64,000 bases of DNA, from assembly GCA_942492855.1 (NCBI GenBank), contig OW818647.1, positions 5,022,001-5,086,000 of the forward strand. Reading direction: 5' to 3'. Under the pieces are notes generated by a model. That model was not told the DNA's origin. It did not search any database and was given only the letters and a program-made list of their open reading frames with translations. Positions 1 through 8,897 of this stretch are shown in pieces; within the stretch, counting starts at the first letter, position 1; each line of letters opens with the position of its first letter. Made by a program: the position numbers and the translations under genes. This DNA is from G963677485 sp942492855 (GTDB lineage Bacteria; Armatimonadota; HRBIN16).

Positions 1-19
1 GAATGCGACCGGTTATTGA

Positions 20-315
20 TAGGGGCGGTTCGCGAACCGCCCTTCCCCGGCGTACTGCCCCGTATCATTCGCCGCCAACCACCCCCGATCGCAAGCGATT
101 TCGTCATGTTGCTATCCGAATTGTTAAGCGCTTGGCGTTCGGTAGAAGGGCGGTTCGCGAACCGCCCCTACAATTATATGCGGGTATGTATATGCGGGTA
201 TGCGGGGTGATCGGGAGCATTTGTGGCCTGCGGTTGGGTTACCGCCGACTGTTTGGGCAACCACGGGGGGTTGCCCCTACAACGGTTCAGGGGCGACCGC
301 CGGTCGCCCCTACGA
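20..315. repeat. Cluster of four intergenic palindromes
   Basis: Four GC-rich hairpins lie at about 23-42, 148-167, 255-276 and 291-309. The first two are the same 20-base perfect palindrome built on GGGCGGTTCG. The third and fourth have different arms (GGGCAACC, GGGCGACC) but the same architecture. Copies two to four are followed by CTAC. Similar palindromes occur near 47694, 53400, 63543 and 63707, so this is a dispersed family whose shape, not arm sequence, is conserved. No gene is supported in bases 1-320. Confidence 0.75.
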
Positions 316-320
316 TCGGC

Positions 321-1490
321 CTACTCGGCTTGCCAGATGTCGCCGCTGACAAGAACGAGGTCGTCCTTGTGGATCACTTCATCGCGCCGCTTGAATCCTA
401 GTTTCGAAGCAATTTCGGTGGTGCGGTGGCCCTTGATCAGCCGCAACTCCGATTCGCCATAGTTGGCAAAACCGCGGGCGAAGGTCTGCCCGTTCATGTC
501 GCGCACATCAATAAGGTCACGGGGCTGGAACCATCCGCCGCACTCCAGTATGCCAGCCGGCAGTACGCTGCGGTTCTCTTCGCAGATGACCACCCGGGCT
601 CGGGCATCTACCACGATGTACCCTTTGGCGGGCAGACCATAAGCGATCCAGCGCGCACGCTGACGTAACGGCGTATGCTGCGGGTGGAAGGTAGTACCCA
701 GCGGCTCCCCTGCCACGATTCGCTCGATCACATGCGCTCCGCGGCCGTGTGCGATCACCATCGGCACCCCGCTGCTCATGGAAATCTGGGCGGCCCGCAG
801 TTTGGTGCGCATCCCGCCGGTGCCTTGAGCAGTACCTGCTCCGCCGGCTATCCGCCAGAGCTCGTCATCAAGCTGGGTGATGTCCTTGATCATCCTGGGT
901 GGATCGCCGTCTTGGGTTTCGTCATATTCAGAGGGGTTACGGTCATATAGTCCGTCGACATCGCTCAGGATAATCAGCTTATCGGCGTCCAACAGACTGG
1001 CCACCATCGCGGCCAGGGTGTCGTTATCGCCGAACCGTATCTGCTCAGTGCTGATTGTGTCATTCTCGTTCAAAATGGGGATGGCTCGCATATCCAGCAG
1101 CGCCTGAAGCCATTCGCGAGCCTTCAAGAAGCGGTTGCGCTCCTCAAAGTCACTGCGCGTGACCAGCACCTGCCCCACAGGGATGCCGCTGCGGTTGAAG
1201 GCGTGCATGTATTCCTGCATCAAGAAAGGCTGTCCCAGTGCCGCCAAAGCGTGCTTCAACAGCTTTTGGTCCGGTGCAGCCGCATACTTGGTTTGATGCA
1301 GGATATGCTGGCTCCAGACCTCGCGGCCGGCGGAGACAGCTCCGCTGCTGACCAGGGCGACATTTCGCCCCTCGTGGTATAGCCGCGCACATTGCGCGGC
1401 TAACGAGGAGATGGAGTTACGGTCCAGCAGGCCGTCAGGCCCCGTGAGAGTGCTTGTGCCCACCTTCACGACTACCAGATTGCTGCTCAT
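321..1490 (-). CDS. proB: Glutamate 5-kinase
   Basis: Cytosolic ATP-dependent glutamate 5-kinase, first step of proline synthesis from glutamate. The 389 residues match the usual length with a C-terminal PUA domain. Visible are the amino-acid-kinase opening VVKVGTSTLTG, the VSSGAVSAG loop, the NENDTIS and FGDNDTLAA substrate segments, the LSDVDGLYDRNP segment, and the PUA region from about residue 285. The ATG at 1490 overlaps the TGA of the upstream obg gene in an ATGA, so it is translationally coupled. The order rplU-rpmA-obg-proB is common in bacteria. A proA gene is not in the window. Confidence 0.96.
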   Translation of the reverse strand: MSSNLVVVKVGTSTLTGPDGLLDRNSISSLAAQCARLYHEGRNVALVSSGAVSAGREVWSQHILHQTKYAAAPDQKLLKHALAALGQPFLMQEYMHAFNRSGIPVGQVLVTRSDFEERNRFLKAREWLQALLDMRAIPILNENDTISTEQIRFGDNDTLAAMVASLLDADKLIILSDVDGLYDRNPSEYDETQDGDPPRMIKDITQLDDELWRIAGGAGTAQGTGGMRTKLRAAQISMSSGVPMVIAHGRGAHVIERIVAGEPLGTTFHPQHTPLRQRARWIAYGLPAKGYIVVDARARVVICEENRSVLPAGILECGGWFQPRDLIDVRDMNGQTFARGFANYGESELRLIKGHRTTEIASKLGFKRRDEVIHKDDLVLVSGDIWQAE

Positions 1491-2788
1491 TCCGTCTCTT
1501 CATCCTCCTTGTCGTCATCAACATAGTCGAACTCAACTTCACCGATGCGCACCACGTCACCGTCCTGGGCACCGGCTTCCTTGATCTTATCTAGAATACC
1601 AAATTTGCGGAACTTGCGGTGCAGGCGGCGCATCGCCTCTTCATTCTCGACGTCCGTCATCGCCACCAGCCGCTCGATGCCTATACTCACCACTTGATAC
1701 ACACCCGGTTCCGGCGTGGTGATTTCCCAGGCCCTGTCCTCGGTGCGTGTCGCTTTAATGGCGAATATCTCTTCATCGACAGGCCGCTGCACAGGAATTT
1801 CGTCCAGCATCTGCATCAGTTTGAACAGCAGAGGCCGTGTGCCCTCCCCTGACGGGGCCACGATGCGAAACACATCATACCCTCGGCTCTTCAGCTCCGT
1901 CTCCACGCGCTCGATGGTTTCTGGGCTGGCGATGTCGCACTTGTTGAGGGCGACGATCATGGGCCGGTCTGCCAGGTCAGCGTTGAACAGGCGCAGCTCT
2001 TCCAGAATCATCTCGAAGTCGTGCAGCGGCTCGCGGTCGGTGAACTCACTCACGTCCAGCATGTGCAGCATCACACGACAGCGTTCGACATGGCGCAGGA
2101 ACTGGTGACCCAGCCCCACTCCCTGACTGGCGCCCTCGATCAAGCCGGGAAGGTCCGCCATCACAAAACTGCGGCCAGGCTCCACTAACACCACACCCAG
2201 GTTAGGCACCAGGGTGGTGAATGGGTAGTCGGCGATCTTCGGTTTCGCAGCACTCACCGCACTGATCAGCGTGCTTTTGCCCACCGAGGGGTAGCCCAGC
2301 AGACCCACATCGGCCAGAAGCTTCAACTCCAACCGCAAAACGCGCGACTGACCCGGTTCGCCCTTTTCGGCGAACTTCGGCGTCTGAATTAACGCGGTGG
2401 CGTAATAAGCGTTGCCGTGGCCGCCACGCCCGCCCTGACAGACCCTCACAGACTGACCAGCCTCCACGATGTCGGCAATCAGCTCCCCAGTCGTATTGTC
2501 ATATACCTGGGTTCCGATGGGCACGCGCAGGGTGCATTCCGCGCCGGTCTTACCGTGGCGGTTGTTGCCGGTACCGGCCCCGCCATTTTCTGCGTTGTAG
2601 TGCTTTTGAAACCTGAAGTCAAGCAGGGTTGTCAGGCGCTCATCTGCGCTAATCACTACGTGACCACCATAAGCTCCGTTGCCGCCGTTGGGCCCTCCGC
2701 GGGGCACGAACTTCTCTCGGCGGAACGAGACGCTTCCACTACCGCCGTTACCGGCTGTGGCCTCAATGATTACTTGGTCGACGAACAT
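1487..2788 (-). CDS. obg: Obg/CgtA GTPase
   Basis: Ribosome-associated GTPase acting in late 50S assembly and stress control. The order is an N-terminal glycine-rich Obg fold (residues 1-158, opening FVDQVIIEATAGNGGSG), a G domain with P-loop GYPSVGKST, switch DLPGLIEGA and NKCD, and a C-terminal OCT domain of about 80 residues ending in an acidic tail. Length of about 433 is normal. I choose the ATG at 2788 rather than the in-frame TTG one codon upstream because GGGGGTG lies about 7 nt before it. It is followed by proB with an ATGA overlap and preceded by rpmA with a hairpin in between. Confidence 0.96.
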   Translation of the reverse strand: MFVDQVIIEATAGNGGSGSVSFRREKFVPRGGPNGGNGAYGGHVVISADERLTTLLDFRFQKHYNAENGGAGTGNNRHGKTGAECTLRVPIGTQVYDNTTGELIADIVEAGQSVRVCQGGRGGHGNAYYATALIQTPKFAEKGEPGQSRVLRLELKLLADVGLLGYPSVGKSTLISAVSAAKPKIADYPFTTLVPNLGVVLVEPGRSFVMADLPGLIEGASQGVGLGHQFLRHVERCRVMLHMLDVSEFTDREPLHDFEMILEELRLFNADLADRPMIVALNKCDIASPETIERVETELKSRGYDVFRIVAPSGEGTRPLLFKLMQMLDEIPVQRPVDEEIFAIKATRTEDRAWEITTPEPGVYQVVSIGIERLVAMTDVENEEAMRRLHRKFRKFGILDKIKEAGAQDGDVVRIGEVEFDYVDDDKEDEETE

Positions 2789-2818
2789 CAAATCACCCCC
2801 TGGGTGCTGTGGCGAAAA

Positions 2819-2851
2819 AGCAAAAGTGGCCCGCTATAGAAGCAGGCCACT
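2819..2851 (-). terminator. Hairpin with T-run downstream of rpmA
   Basis: On the minus strand an approximately 10-bp stem (AGTGGCCTGC with GCGGGCCACT, one G-T pair) closes a 7-nt loop and is followed by TTTTGCTTTTT. It sits between rpmA and obg. It could be a partial terminator that lowers obg/proB output relative to the two ribosomal protein genes. Confidence 0.6.
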
Positions 2852-2874
2852 AAAGAGGAAACTGAAGGCGTGAG

Positions 2875-3144
2875 TTAAGCGACTTCTGGTGCTACCACCA
2901 AATCAACATTTACCCACTTAAGGTTAGCCTTCCGAACGAACTTCACGTAGCCGTCCACCTTGGAGAAGAGGGTGTGGTCTTTGCCCATACCCACGTTAGC
3001 GCCAGGATGGAACTTCGTGCCACGCTGTCGCACGATGATGCAGCCGGGCTTGACCAATTGGCCATCTCCCGCCTTCGTACCGAGATACTTGGGCTTGCTA
3101 TCGCGTCCGTTACGGGACGAACCCATACCTTTTTTGTGTGCCAT
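2875..3144 (-). CDS. rpmA: 50S ribosomal protein bL27
   Basis: Ribosomal protein of the large subunit near the peptidyl-transferase centre. It is 89 residues, typical for bL27. The sequence begins MAHKKGMGSSRNGRDS, continues with YLGTK and QRGTKFHPG, and ends in a short hydrophobic tail. It begins directly with AHKK, so there is no N-terminal extension of the kind cleaved in Firmicutes. It lies 38 nt downstream of rplU. Confidence 0.98.
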   Translation of the reverse strand: MAHKKGMGSSRNGRDSKPKYLGTKAGDGQLVKPGCIIVRQRGTKFHPGANVGMGKDHTLFSKVDGYVKFVRKANLKWVNVDLVVAPEVA

Positions 3145-3182
3145 TACCGAAAACCTCCGCTAGCGTTGCCGTCCCCTGGGTT

Positions 3183-3494
3183 TTAGGCCTGGATGGACTG
3201 AACCTTTAGAACTGTATACTTCTGGCGATGGCCGAAGTGCTTACGATAGTTCTTTTTGGCTTTGTATTTAAACCCGTTAATTTTCGGGCCTTTGACCATG
3301 CCGACGACTTCAAAGACGACCTTTGCACCTTCAACGATGGGTGTTCCGACTTTAACATCGTCCACGCCACCAATCATCAGTACTTCATTTATCTCGAAGG
3401 TCTGGCCTGCCTCGGTTGGCAAAAGTTCCACGCGGAGGATATTTCCCTCTTCCACTTGGTACTGCTTGCCACCAGTTTTTACTACTGCGTACAT
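3183..3494 (-). CDS. rplU: 50S ribosomal protein bL21
   Basis: Large-subunit ribosomal protein that binds 23S rRNA. It is 103 residues with the family start MYAVVKTGGKQYQVEEG and a basic C-terminal half (KAKKNYRKHFGHRQKYT). First gene of the rplU-rpmA-obg-proB unit. A strong promoter lies about 45 bp upstream. Confidence 0.98.
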   Translation of the reverse strand: MYAVVKTGGKQYQVEEGNILRVELLPTEAGQTFEINEVLMIGGVDDVKVGTPIVEGAKVVFEVVGMVKGPKINGFKYKAKKNYRKHFGHRQKYTVLKVQSIQA

Positions 3495-3538
3495 GTATTT
3501 AAACCTCTGTCGTGACGTATTACCGCCTCAGCCTGATG

Positions 3539-3568
3539 ATTATACCAAAGGGCTGATGCCTCTGCCAA
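3539..3568 (-). promoter_or_regulatory. rplU: Sigma70-type promoter of rplU operon
   Basis: On the minus strand TTGGCA (3568-3563) and a perfect TATAAT (3544-3539) are separated by 18 bp. The start point would fall near 3532, giving a leader of about 38 nt before the rplU ATG. The stretch from 3569 to 3985 behind it holds no gene I can support; it is AT-richer and without clear coding signal. Confidence 0.8.
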
Positions 3569-3985
3569 GGGCACAGGCGTATCGTGTTATTTTACCACAG
3601 ATTTGTGTTGTTTGTTTTTATAGGTGATGCATCAGACGGATTGGACGGATTCGGCAGATAGAATGGCGCGAGATAGCCGTCATGCTGGTTTAAATGTATT
3701 TGGGATATGTTGGCAGTAACCGATCAAATAATCAGCCAGAGATACCGGCGTCGGCCCTTTCAACACCAAGCATACAAATATGTGTATGACCTCCTGCTGC
3801 GCGCCGTGATGGCGTTAAACCATAGTGCGAGTTATGATAATGTAAAGCTGGCATACTACAATGACTATCTGCTTCATAGTGCATGCGGATGAATGCTAGA
3901 CCATGGCATGCCTGTTGTCGCGAGAAAGCACTGTTTAAATAAGCATCCAGTGCAGATGAACCTGGCAAGTATGAAATCCATCGTT

Positions 3986-4011
3986 AGAGGAGCATACCTA
4001 TGCGACAATGA
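3986..4011 (+). promoter_or_regulatory. Well-placed RBS and ATG followed by in-frame TGA
   Basis: AGAGGAG (3986-3992) stands 7 nt before an ATG at 4000. That ATG is in frame with the Acg-type gene at 4054, but its fourth codon (4009-4011) is TGA. Reading through gives a basic segment and then NRHRFLKTMMAAGVTAAGG, which resembles a Tat signal. The next in-frame ATG at 4054 has no good RBS. A second ATG at 4008 is in another frame, and deletion of one A in AAA at 4028-4030 would also join it to the same Tat-like segment. Confidence 0.7.
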
Positions 4012-4053
4012 CGCACTCGTCCAATCTTAAATAGGCATCGCTTTCTTAAAACA

Positions 4054-5127
4054 ATGATGGCCGCCGGGGTGACTGCTGCAGGCGGCTACGCCCTATATGC
4101 TTCGGCCCCTTGGATTGACTATGGCCAGAATACAACGGAAACATGGAAAAAAATGGAAAAGACTTCGGCAGTATCGATGCAAATGCGGGAACTTGTGCGT
4201 TACGCTACTCTCGGAGCCAATGGGCACAATGCACAACCATGGAAATTAGCCATCAAAGAAAATGCGATCGAAATACATCCCGATTACACCCGTCGCCTGT
4301 TAGTCGTTGATCCGAAGGACCGCGAACTGTGGATCAGCCTCGGATGCGCACTAGAAAACCTGCTTATTGCCGCCCACGCTATCGGATACTCAACCGAAGT
4401 GACCTATCCTGACCCGGACGATTTCATCCACGTATCTCTGAAGCCAGACATCCCGCGGAGCGGAGCCCTGTATGAAGCCATCCCACATCGCCAGAACAAT
4501 CGTTCCGACTATGACGGTCAACCTGTAAGCACGGCTACCCTTGACCAGGTGCTTGATCTGCCGCAGGAACCCGGGGTGGTGCTGCAGCTTGTCACGAACC
4601 AATCGGATATGGAGAAGGTCTTGGAGTATGTCAACCTGGGGAACTCACTCCAGTATGCTGACAAAGCGTTTGTTGACGAATTGATAGGTTGGCTGCGCTT
4701 TAACAAAAGAGAAGTCCTGAAGTCACACGACGGCCTATTCACACGATGCACAGGTAACCCGGAAGTGCCGCGGTGGTTGGGAAGGTTGTTTGTAGCATTG
4801 ACTAAACCCCAACAACAAGCCGATTCCGATACCAGGAAGCTACGCAGTTCTTCCGGTACAGTAGTGGTGGCCTCACAATCGGACGACAGGGCCACGTGGG
4901 TACGCACAGGTCAGGTCTACGAACGCATGGCACTTCAAATGACTTCTCTTGACATCAGATCAGCCCACCTCAACCAGCCTATTGAGATGACTAACGTTCG
5001 CACGCAATTTCGGAGTGCGATGAACCTGGGCACGTCATTGCCGCAACTGTTGATCCGCTACGGCCATGCAGATGCTATGCCACGTTCTCTTCGGCGTCCA
5101 GTGGAGCAGGTATTAGTTCAGGGTTAA
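4054..5127 (+). CDS. Acg-family nitroreductase-like protein
   Basis: Predicted FMN-binding oxidoreductase-fold protein of the Acg type, in which two diverged nitroreductase halves form one chain. Supporting segments are RELVRYATLGANGHNAQPWKL near the start (the nitroreductase S-x-R-x-N-x-QPW-like FMN/active-site region), the central ISLGCALENLLIAAHAIGY helix typical of nitroreductases, and a second half with VVASQSDDRATWVRTGQVYERMALQMT. Length of 357 fits. The start at 4054 is conditional: the gene seems originally to start at 4000 with a Tat-like signal, now interrupted by TGA at 4009. Without the upstream n-region the first 18 residues still form a hydrophobic stretch. Substrate unknown. 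The gene stands alone between the rplU promoter and the convergent ankyrin array. Confidence 0.75.
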   Translation: MMAAGVTAAGGYALYASAPWIDYGQNTTETWKKMEKTSAVSMQMRELVRYATLGANGHNAQPWKLAIKENAIEIHPDYTRRLLVVDPKDRELWISLGCALENLLIAAHAIGYSTEVTYPDPDDFIHVSLKPDIPRSGALYEAIPHRQNNRSDYDGQPVSTATLDQVLDLPQEPGVVLQLVTNQSDMEKVLEYVNLGNSLQYADKAFVDELIGWLRFNKREVLKSHDGLFTRCTGNPEVPRWLGRLFVALTKPQQQADSDTRKLRSSSGTVVVASQSDDRATWVRTGQVYERMALQMTSLDIRSAHLNQPIEMTNVRTQFRSAMNLGTSLPQLLIRYGHADAMPRSLRRPVEQVLVQG

Positions 5128-5152
5128 GAAGCGAAGTGTTCTCGATCTACCA

Positions 5153-5338
5153 TCAATACTTCTTCAACAATTCCAGCATCGTGCGGTCTAGTTTGTTGCT
5201 GCCAAGCTCCCAGAGTGCCGATATAATGTCGACGTTCTCCTCAGAAACGGCATCACCAGCCATATCCCATAGCTGCCTATTTGTCAGGTTGTCAGCGGTG
5301 ATCTTCCGTTTGAGTTCGTCTATGTGTTCGCGGCTCAT
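5153..5338 (-). CDS. Ankyrin-family N-terminal stub fused to a GH5 tail
   Basis: The first 46 residues (MSREHIDELKRKITADNL...) match the N-terminal segment of the three complete ankyrin genes upstream, most closely the one at 5335. The last 16 residues (GSNKLDRTMLELLKKY) instead match the C-terminal end of the GH5-like gene at 10678 (GSDKLDRKMLELLKRY, 13 of 16 identical). Over the corresponding 48 nt I count 39 identities. The ATG overlaps the preceding stop as ATGA. This is either a decayed fourth ankyrin gene fused to the displaced 3' end of a GH5 gene, or a small functional chimera; a remnant seems likelier. Confidence 0.7.
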   Translation of the reverse strand: MSREHIDELKRKITADNLTNRQLWDMAGDAVSEENVDIISALWELGSNKLDRTMLELLKKY

Positions 5339-7146
5339 TCATCATCCTCGTCTACTGTCTTGCCACTGATCTCATTGAGATAGTCGTCCCTATACATGAC
5401 ATAACTGGCCCAATCACACGCATTACGTCCGCTGCTGTCGGTGATGGTCACATCCGCACCGTGTTGATATAACCAGTCATCAATGGTGGCGAATTCAGCG
5501 ATAGCCATATACATGAGTGGCGTCATACCATATTGATCTTGCCCATTGATGTCTACCCCAGCGTCCAGCAGCTTCTGAGCCATCTCTTCGGTTAAGTCTT
5601 TCGGAAAGTGCAGCAGACTTTTGCCTTCATTGTCACGGCTGAGCGGGTCCGCACCGTGTTCAAATAAGAACCGAACTATCTCCCAGTCACCATTGGCTGC
5701 GTGATGCAGTATAGGCGGATCAGCCTCCGCACCTTGCAAACAAGGATCACAACCGCTGTTTAACAGAATCTCAGCCGTCTTAGTATTCAGTGCGTAATGC
5801 CAGACGGTGCTTCCGAACTCATCCTGCTCATTGATATCTGCTCCGTGTTTCAGTAAGAGCTTCAGCAGACATATGTATTTTTCGGCATCTCTCTGCAGGT
5901 GATATCCATGATAGCTTGGCATCTCGGGGTTGGCTCCGGCGACCAGCAGCTCTTCGATCAATTCGATGGGCGATGATGCCTGATAGGCCATCTCAAGTGG
6001 CGTATACCCGCGGCTATAGTTGAGAAAAGGGTTGAATCCGCGTTGATTCGCCAAATTGGGGTTGAAGCCTGCCTGAAGTATCTTGTTCACTAACTCGATG
6101 TCGTTCCTAATGATGGCATGGTGCAACATCGTGGTTCCATCGGACGCCTGTACATCACGCCACTGGACAAGCTCATCGGATGTGATGGCAGGAGGCACAT
6201 CATACGGGTAAGGATAGGGGTATTCGTCGGCAGGTGATATAGTGATCCGCTCTCTCTGCACACGATACCGGTCTCTATAGTCAAAAGGCAGCATATTCGC
6301 AATCTGGAAAGGCGCTTCCCCGAAGTCATTAGTTGCCTGTGGATCGGCACCGCACTGCAGCAGGAAAGACAGCATTGGGGGGTTATAAAGAACCGCGATA
6401 TGGAGTGGACTGTAGCTTTGCTCTGAGGGAGCGTTAATATCCCATCCCCTCTCCAGGAGGTAGCTGACCCCCTCTTCGCTGCCCAACTTAACTAGAAGGT
6501 GGATCGCCATGAGCCCATCGGCGTCACGCTGATCAGGGGTGACATGGTCGAGTAATGCTGCCAGAATATCATTGAAGAGCACAGGGGCATCATATCGTGA
6601 TTTGAAAGCCCAGAGGCATTGATTAAATACGCCAAACACCTCTTCTTCGGGCAGGCAATGCCTCTCACTCCAATAGGAATACTCGCACACCCCAACACGC
6701 ATAGGATTTGCACCTAAATCGAGAAGGTGGATCACAGCATCTAGGTTGTATTCCCGACAAGCGATACCAAGTAGCGAACGACCATAACTCAAATCCAAGG
6801 CATTGACATCCGCACCATGTTCCAGCAGGAACCAGACAATCTCCCACTGATCATCTTCGGCAGCACCATATGTATATGGTCGTAGATCGACACTGCATCT
6901 AGCCGGATCGACACCCAGACCCACCAGGTGTTCCACCACGTCCAGATGCCCAAAACATGCACTACTCATAAGTGAATCACAGCGGTACGGATTATCTGTG
7001 AATTTGACGCCCAGCTCCCATAGTGTTGATATGAGTTCGAGGTTCTCCTCAGATACGGCATCGCCAGCCATATCCCATAGCTGCCTGTCCGTCAGGTTGT
7101 CAGCGGTGATCTGGCGTTTGAGTTCGTCAATGCGTTCGCGGCTCAT
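5335..7146 (-). CDS. Ankyrin-repeat protein, third of array
   Basis: A 603-residue protein made almost entirely of ankyrin repeats, a protein-protein interaction scaffold. An N-terminal helical segment of about 46 residues (MSRERIDELKRQITADNL) is shared with its neighbours. Repeats such as GHLDVVEHLVGLGVDP, WEIVWFLLEHGADVNA and GMTPLMYMA follow to near the end. No signal peptide or membrane segment is seen, so it is probably cytosolic. The C-terminus is acidic (TVDEDDE); its codons GACGAGGATGA also supply the Shine-Dalgarno for the stub downstream. The start ATG at 7146 overlaps the previous stop (ATGA). Partner unknown. Confidence 0.9.
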   Translation of the reverse strand: MSRERIDELKRQITADNLTDRQLWDMAGDAVSEENLELISTLWELGVKFTDNPYRCDSLMSSACFGHLDVVEHLVGLGVDPARCSVDLRPYTYGAAEDDQWEIVWFLLEHGADVNALDLSYGRSLLGIACREYNLDAVIHLLDLGANPMRVGVCEYSYWSERHCLPEEEVFGVFNQCLWAFKSRYDAPVLFNDILAALLDHVTPDQRDADGLMAIHLLVKLGSEEGVSYLLERGWDINAPSEQSYSPLHIAVLYNPPMLSFLLQCGADPQATNDFGEAPFQIANMLPFDYRDRYRVQRERITISPADEYPYPYPYDVPPAITSDELVQWRDVQASDGTTMLHHAIIRNDIELVNKILQAGFNPNLANQRGFNPFLNYSRGYTPLEMAYQASSPIELIEELLVAGANPEMPSYHGYHLQRDAEKYICLLKLLLKHGADINEQDEFGSTVWHYALNTKTAEILLNSGCDPCLQGAEADPPILHHAANGDWEIVRFLFEHGADPLSRDNEGKSLLHFPKDLTEEMAQKLLDAGVDINGQDQYGMTPLMYMAIAEFATIDDWLYQHGADVTITDSSGRNACDWASYVMYRDDYLNEISGKTVDEDDE

Positions 7147-8897
7147 TCTTCATCCTCGTCATCATTACCCTCAAGGTAGTCAATCACACTGGTCAGTGTG
7201 TATGTAAACCCGGCCCAGTCGCACGCCTTCCAACCGTTGGGGTCGGTGAACTCCCGGTCGGCTCCATGGTTCACTAACCACTTAACGCACGTCAGGTCTC
7301 CATACAGCCCTGCGCGCATGAGGGGTGTGAGCCCATATTTGTCCTGAGCATCTATGTCCAGACCTGCATCCAAAAGAAACTGAGCAGTGTCAGCGTCGAA
7401 CCCCTCAACGTAATGAAGCAGGGAGCGTCCGTCGTCATCTGTCAGGCGTGGATTGACACCTTGCTCAATAAGGTACCGAACGATGTCCCACCTTCGCATT
7501 GACGCATGATAAAAGAGAGCTGAGGATACATCCGGTGCTTGCAGATCCGGTGCGCAACCGAATTCCCGCAATATCCGGACCGTCTCAGCATCTTCGGCAT
7601 AATACAGAGCGGTATGATCTTCTTCATCCCGTTGGTTGAAATCTGCACCATGATGGCTTAACAGAGTAAAAACTTCAGGAGTATATTCATCGCTGTGATA
7701 GTAGTAGCGACCTTCCTGCATCGGAAGCTCTGGGTTAGCTCCGAACTCCAGCAGAGACCGTATGATAGATATTGGTGCTCCAGCGGTGTATGCCCTTCGT
7801 AAGGGTGTATCACCGCGATTCATACGATGGTTGGGATCATAGCCTGCTTGCAGTAGCCTTAGCACAAGCCCTGCATCATTACGAACGATCGCATGGTGCA
7901 GCAACGTGGTGTCGTCCGATGCCTGTGTGTCCTTATACATCGAGAGCTCATCATCTAAAAGAACATTACGGCCATAGGGGAATGGATACTGGCTTTGCGG
8001 TTCAGTTCTCAGTAAGGTAGCCAGCTTTTCCATGTCTTCATGGTGTATGCAGCTGTTGTGTCTGTACTGATAGGGTGTTTCCCCCCAATTATTATGTAGA
8101 GCTACATCGGCACCATTTTCTACCAGCAGGTGCACAATACCCTCATCTCGACACGTTGCGAGATGTAAAGCACTGTTCCCACAACTGGTGCGCTGGTCTA
8201 TGGGCCATCCTTTGCCTAACAGGTATGAGATACCCTCTTTGCATTTATGCTCTACCATGATATGCAACGCGGTCATGCCTTTGTAATCACGGCGTTCTGG
8301 CGAGATTCGATCCAGTATGGCCATATGCATATCACAGAAATGATTGTTATTGATATGATCACCAGGAATGCAATTGTGGAGAACGCCGAAATACTGACTG
8401 TATCCGCCGAAAATACTCCAATATGGATATTTATACTCTCCTACCAGCATCGGGTCGGCACCCATATCCATCAGCCGGGTGACTGTACCAAGCTCGCCAT
8501 TTTCAACGGCGCATTGAAGAAGCGAATTACCAAAGCATTGGTCTACAGCGTTAACATCGGCCCCATTTTCAAGCAGCATCCATACGATCTCCCAATGGCC
8601 TTTGTCTGCGGCGACGACTGCGTAGGGCATATATTGAACGCTGATGCTCTTTGCATCAAATCCCAACTCAAGCATAAGTTTCACCACATCGTAGTGGTTG
8701 CCACTGCACGCCGAATACATGGGGGAGAATATGCTGAACGGGCTGTCTGAGAAGTTAATGCCCAGCTCCCATAGTGCTATGATGCATTCCATGTTGTCGG
8801 TGCTAACGGCTGTTTCGGCAATACCCCACATATCCAGCTCTGTATATTTCTTGTCGGCGATCTCTTGCTTGATCTGCTCAACTAGTTCGCGGCTCAT
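7143..8897 (-). CDS. Ankyrin-repeat protein, second of array
   Basis: A 584-residue paralogue of the two neighbouring ankyrin proteins. The N-terminal module is MSRELVEQIKQEIADKKYT; then come ankyrin units including GHWEIVWMLLENGADVNAV, GMTALHIMVEHKCKEGISYL and KYGLTPLMRAGLYGDLTCVK. The protein ends in GNDDEDEE. ATGA overlaps with both neighbours show translational coupling. No export signal is visible. The whole chain aligns with the neighbours in the same repeat register, so the array arose by tandem duplication of a complete gene. Confidence 0.9.
   Translation of the reverse strand: MSRELVEQIKQEIADKKYTELDMWGIAETAVSTDNMECIIALWELGINFSDSPFSIFSPMYSACSGNHYDVVKLMLELGFDAKSISVQYMPYAVVAADKGHWEIVWMLLENGADVNAVDQCFGNSLLQCAVENGELGTVTRLMDMGADPMLVGEYKYPYWSIFGGYSQYFGVLHNCIPGDHINNNHFCDMHMAILDRISPERRDYKGMTALHIMVEHKCKEGISYLLGKGWPIDQRTSCGNSALHLATCRDEGIVHLLVENGADVALHNNWGETPYQYRHNSCIHHEDMEKLATLLRTEPQSQYPFPYGRNVLLDDELSMYKDTQASDDTTLLHHAIVRNDAGLVLRLLQAGYDPNHRMNRGDTPLRRAYTAGAPISIIRSLLEFGANPELPMQEGRYYYHSDEYTPEVFTLLSHHGADFNQRDEEDHTALYYAEDAETVRILREFGCAPDLQAPDVSSALFYHASMRRWDIVRYLIEQGVNPRLTDDDGRSLLHYVEGFDADTAQFLLDAGLDIDAQDKYGLTPLMRAGLYGDLTCVKWLVNHGADREFTDPNGWKACDWAGFTYTLTSVIDYLEGNDDEDEE

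Noticed and set aside
3732..3968. Small gene between rplU and the Acg-type gene
   Set aside because: No RBS, no domain, His-rich low-quality protein.
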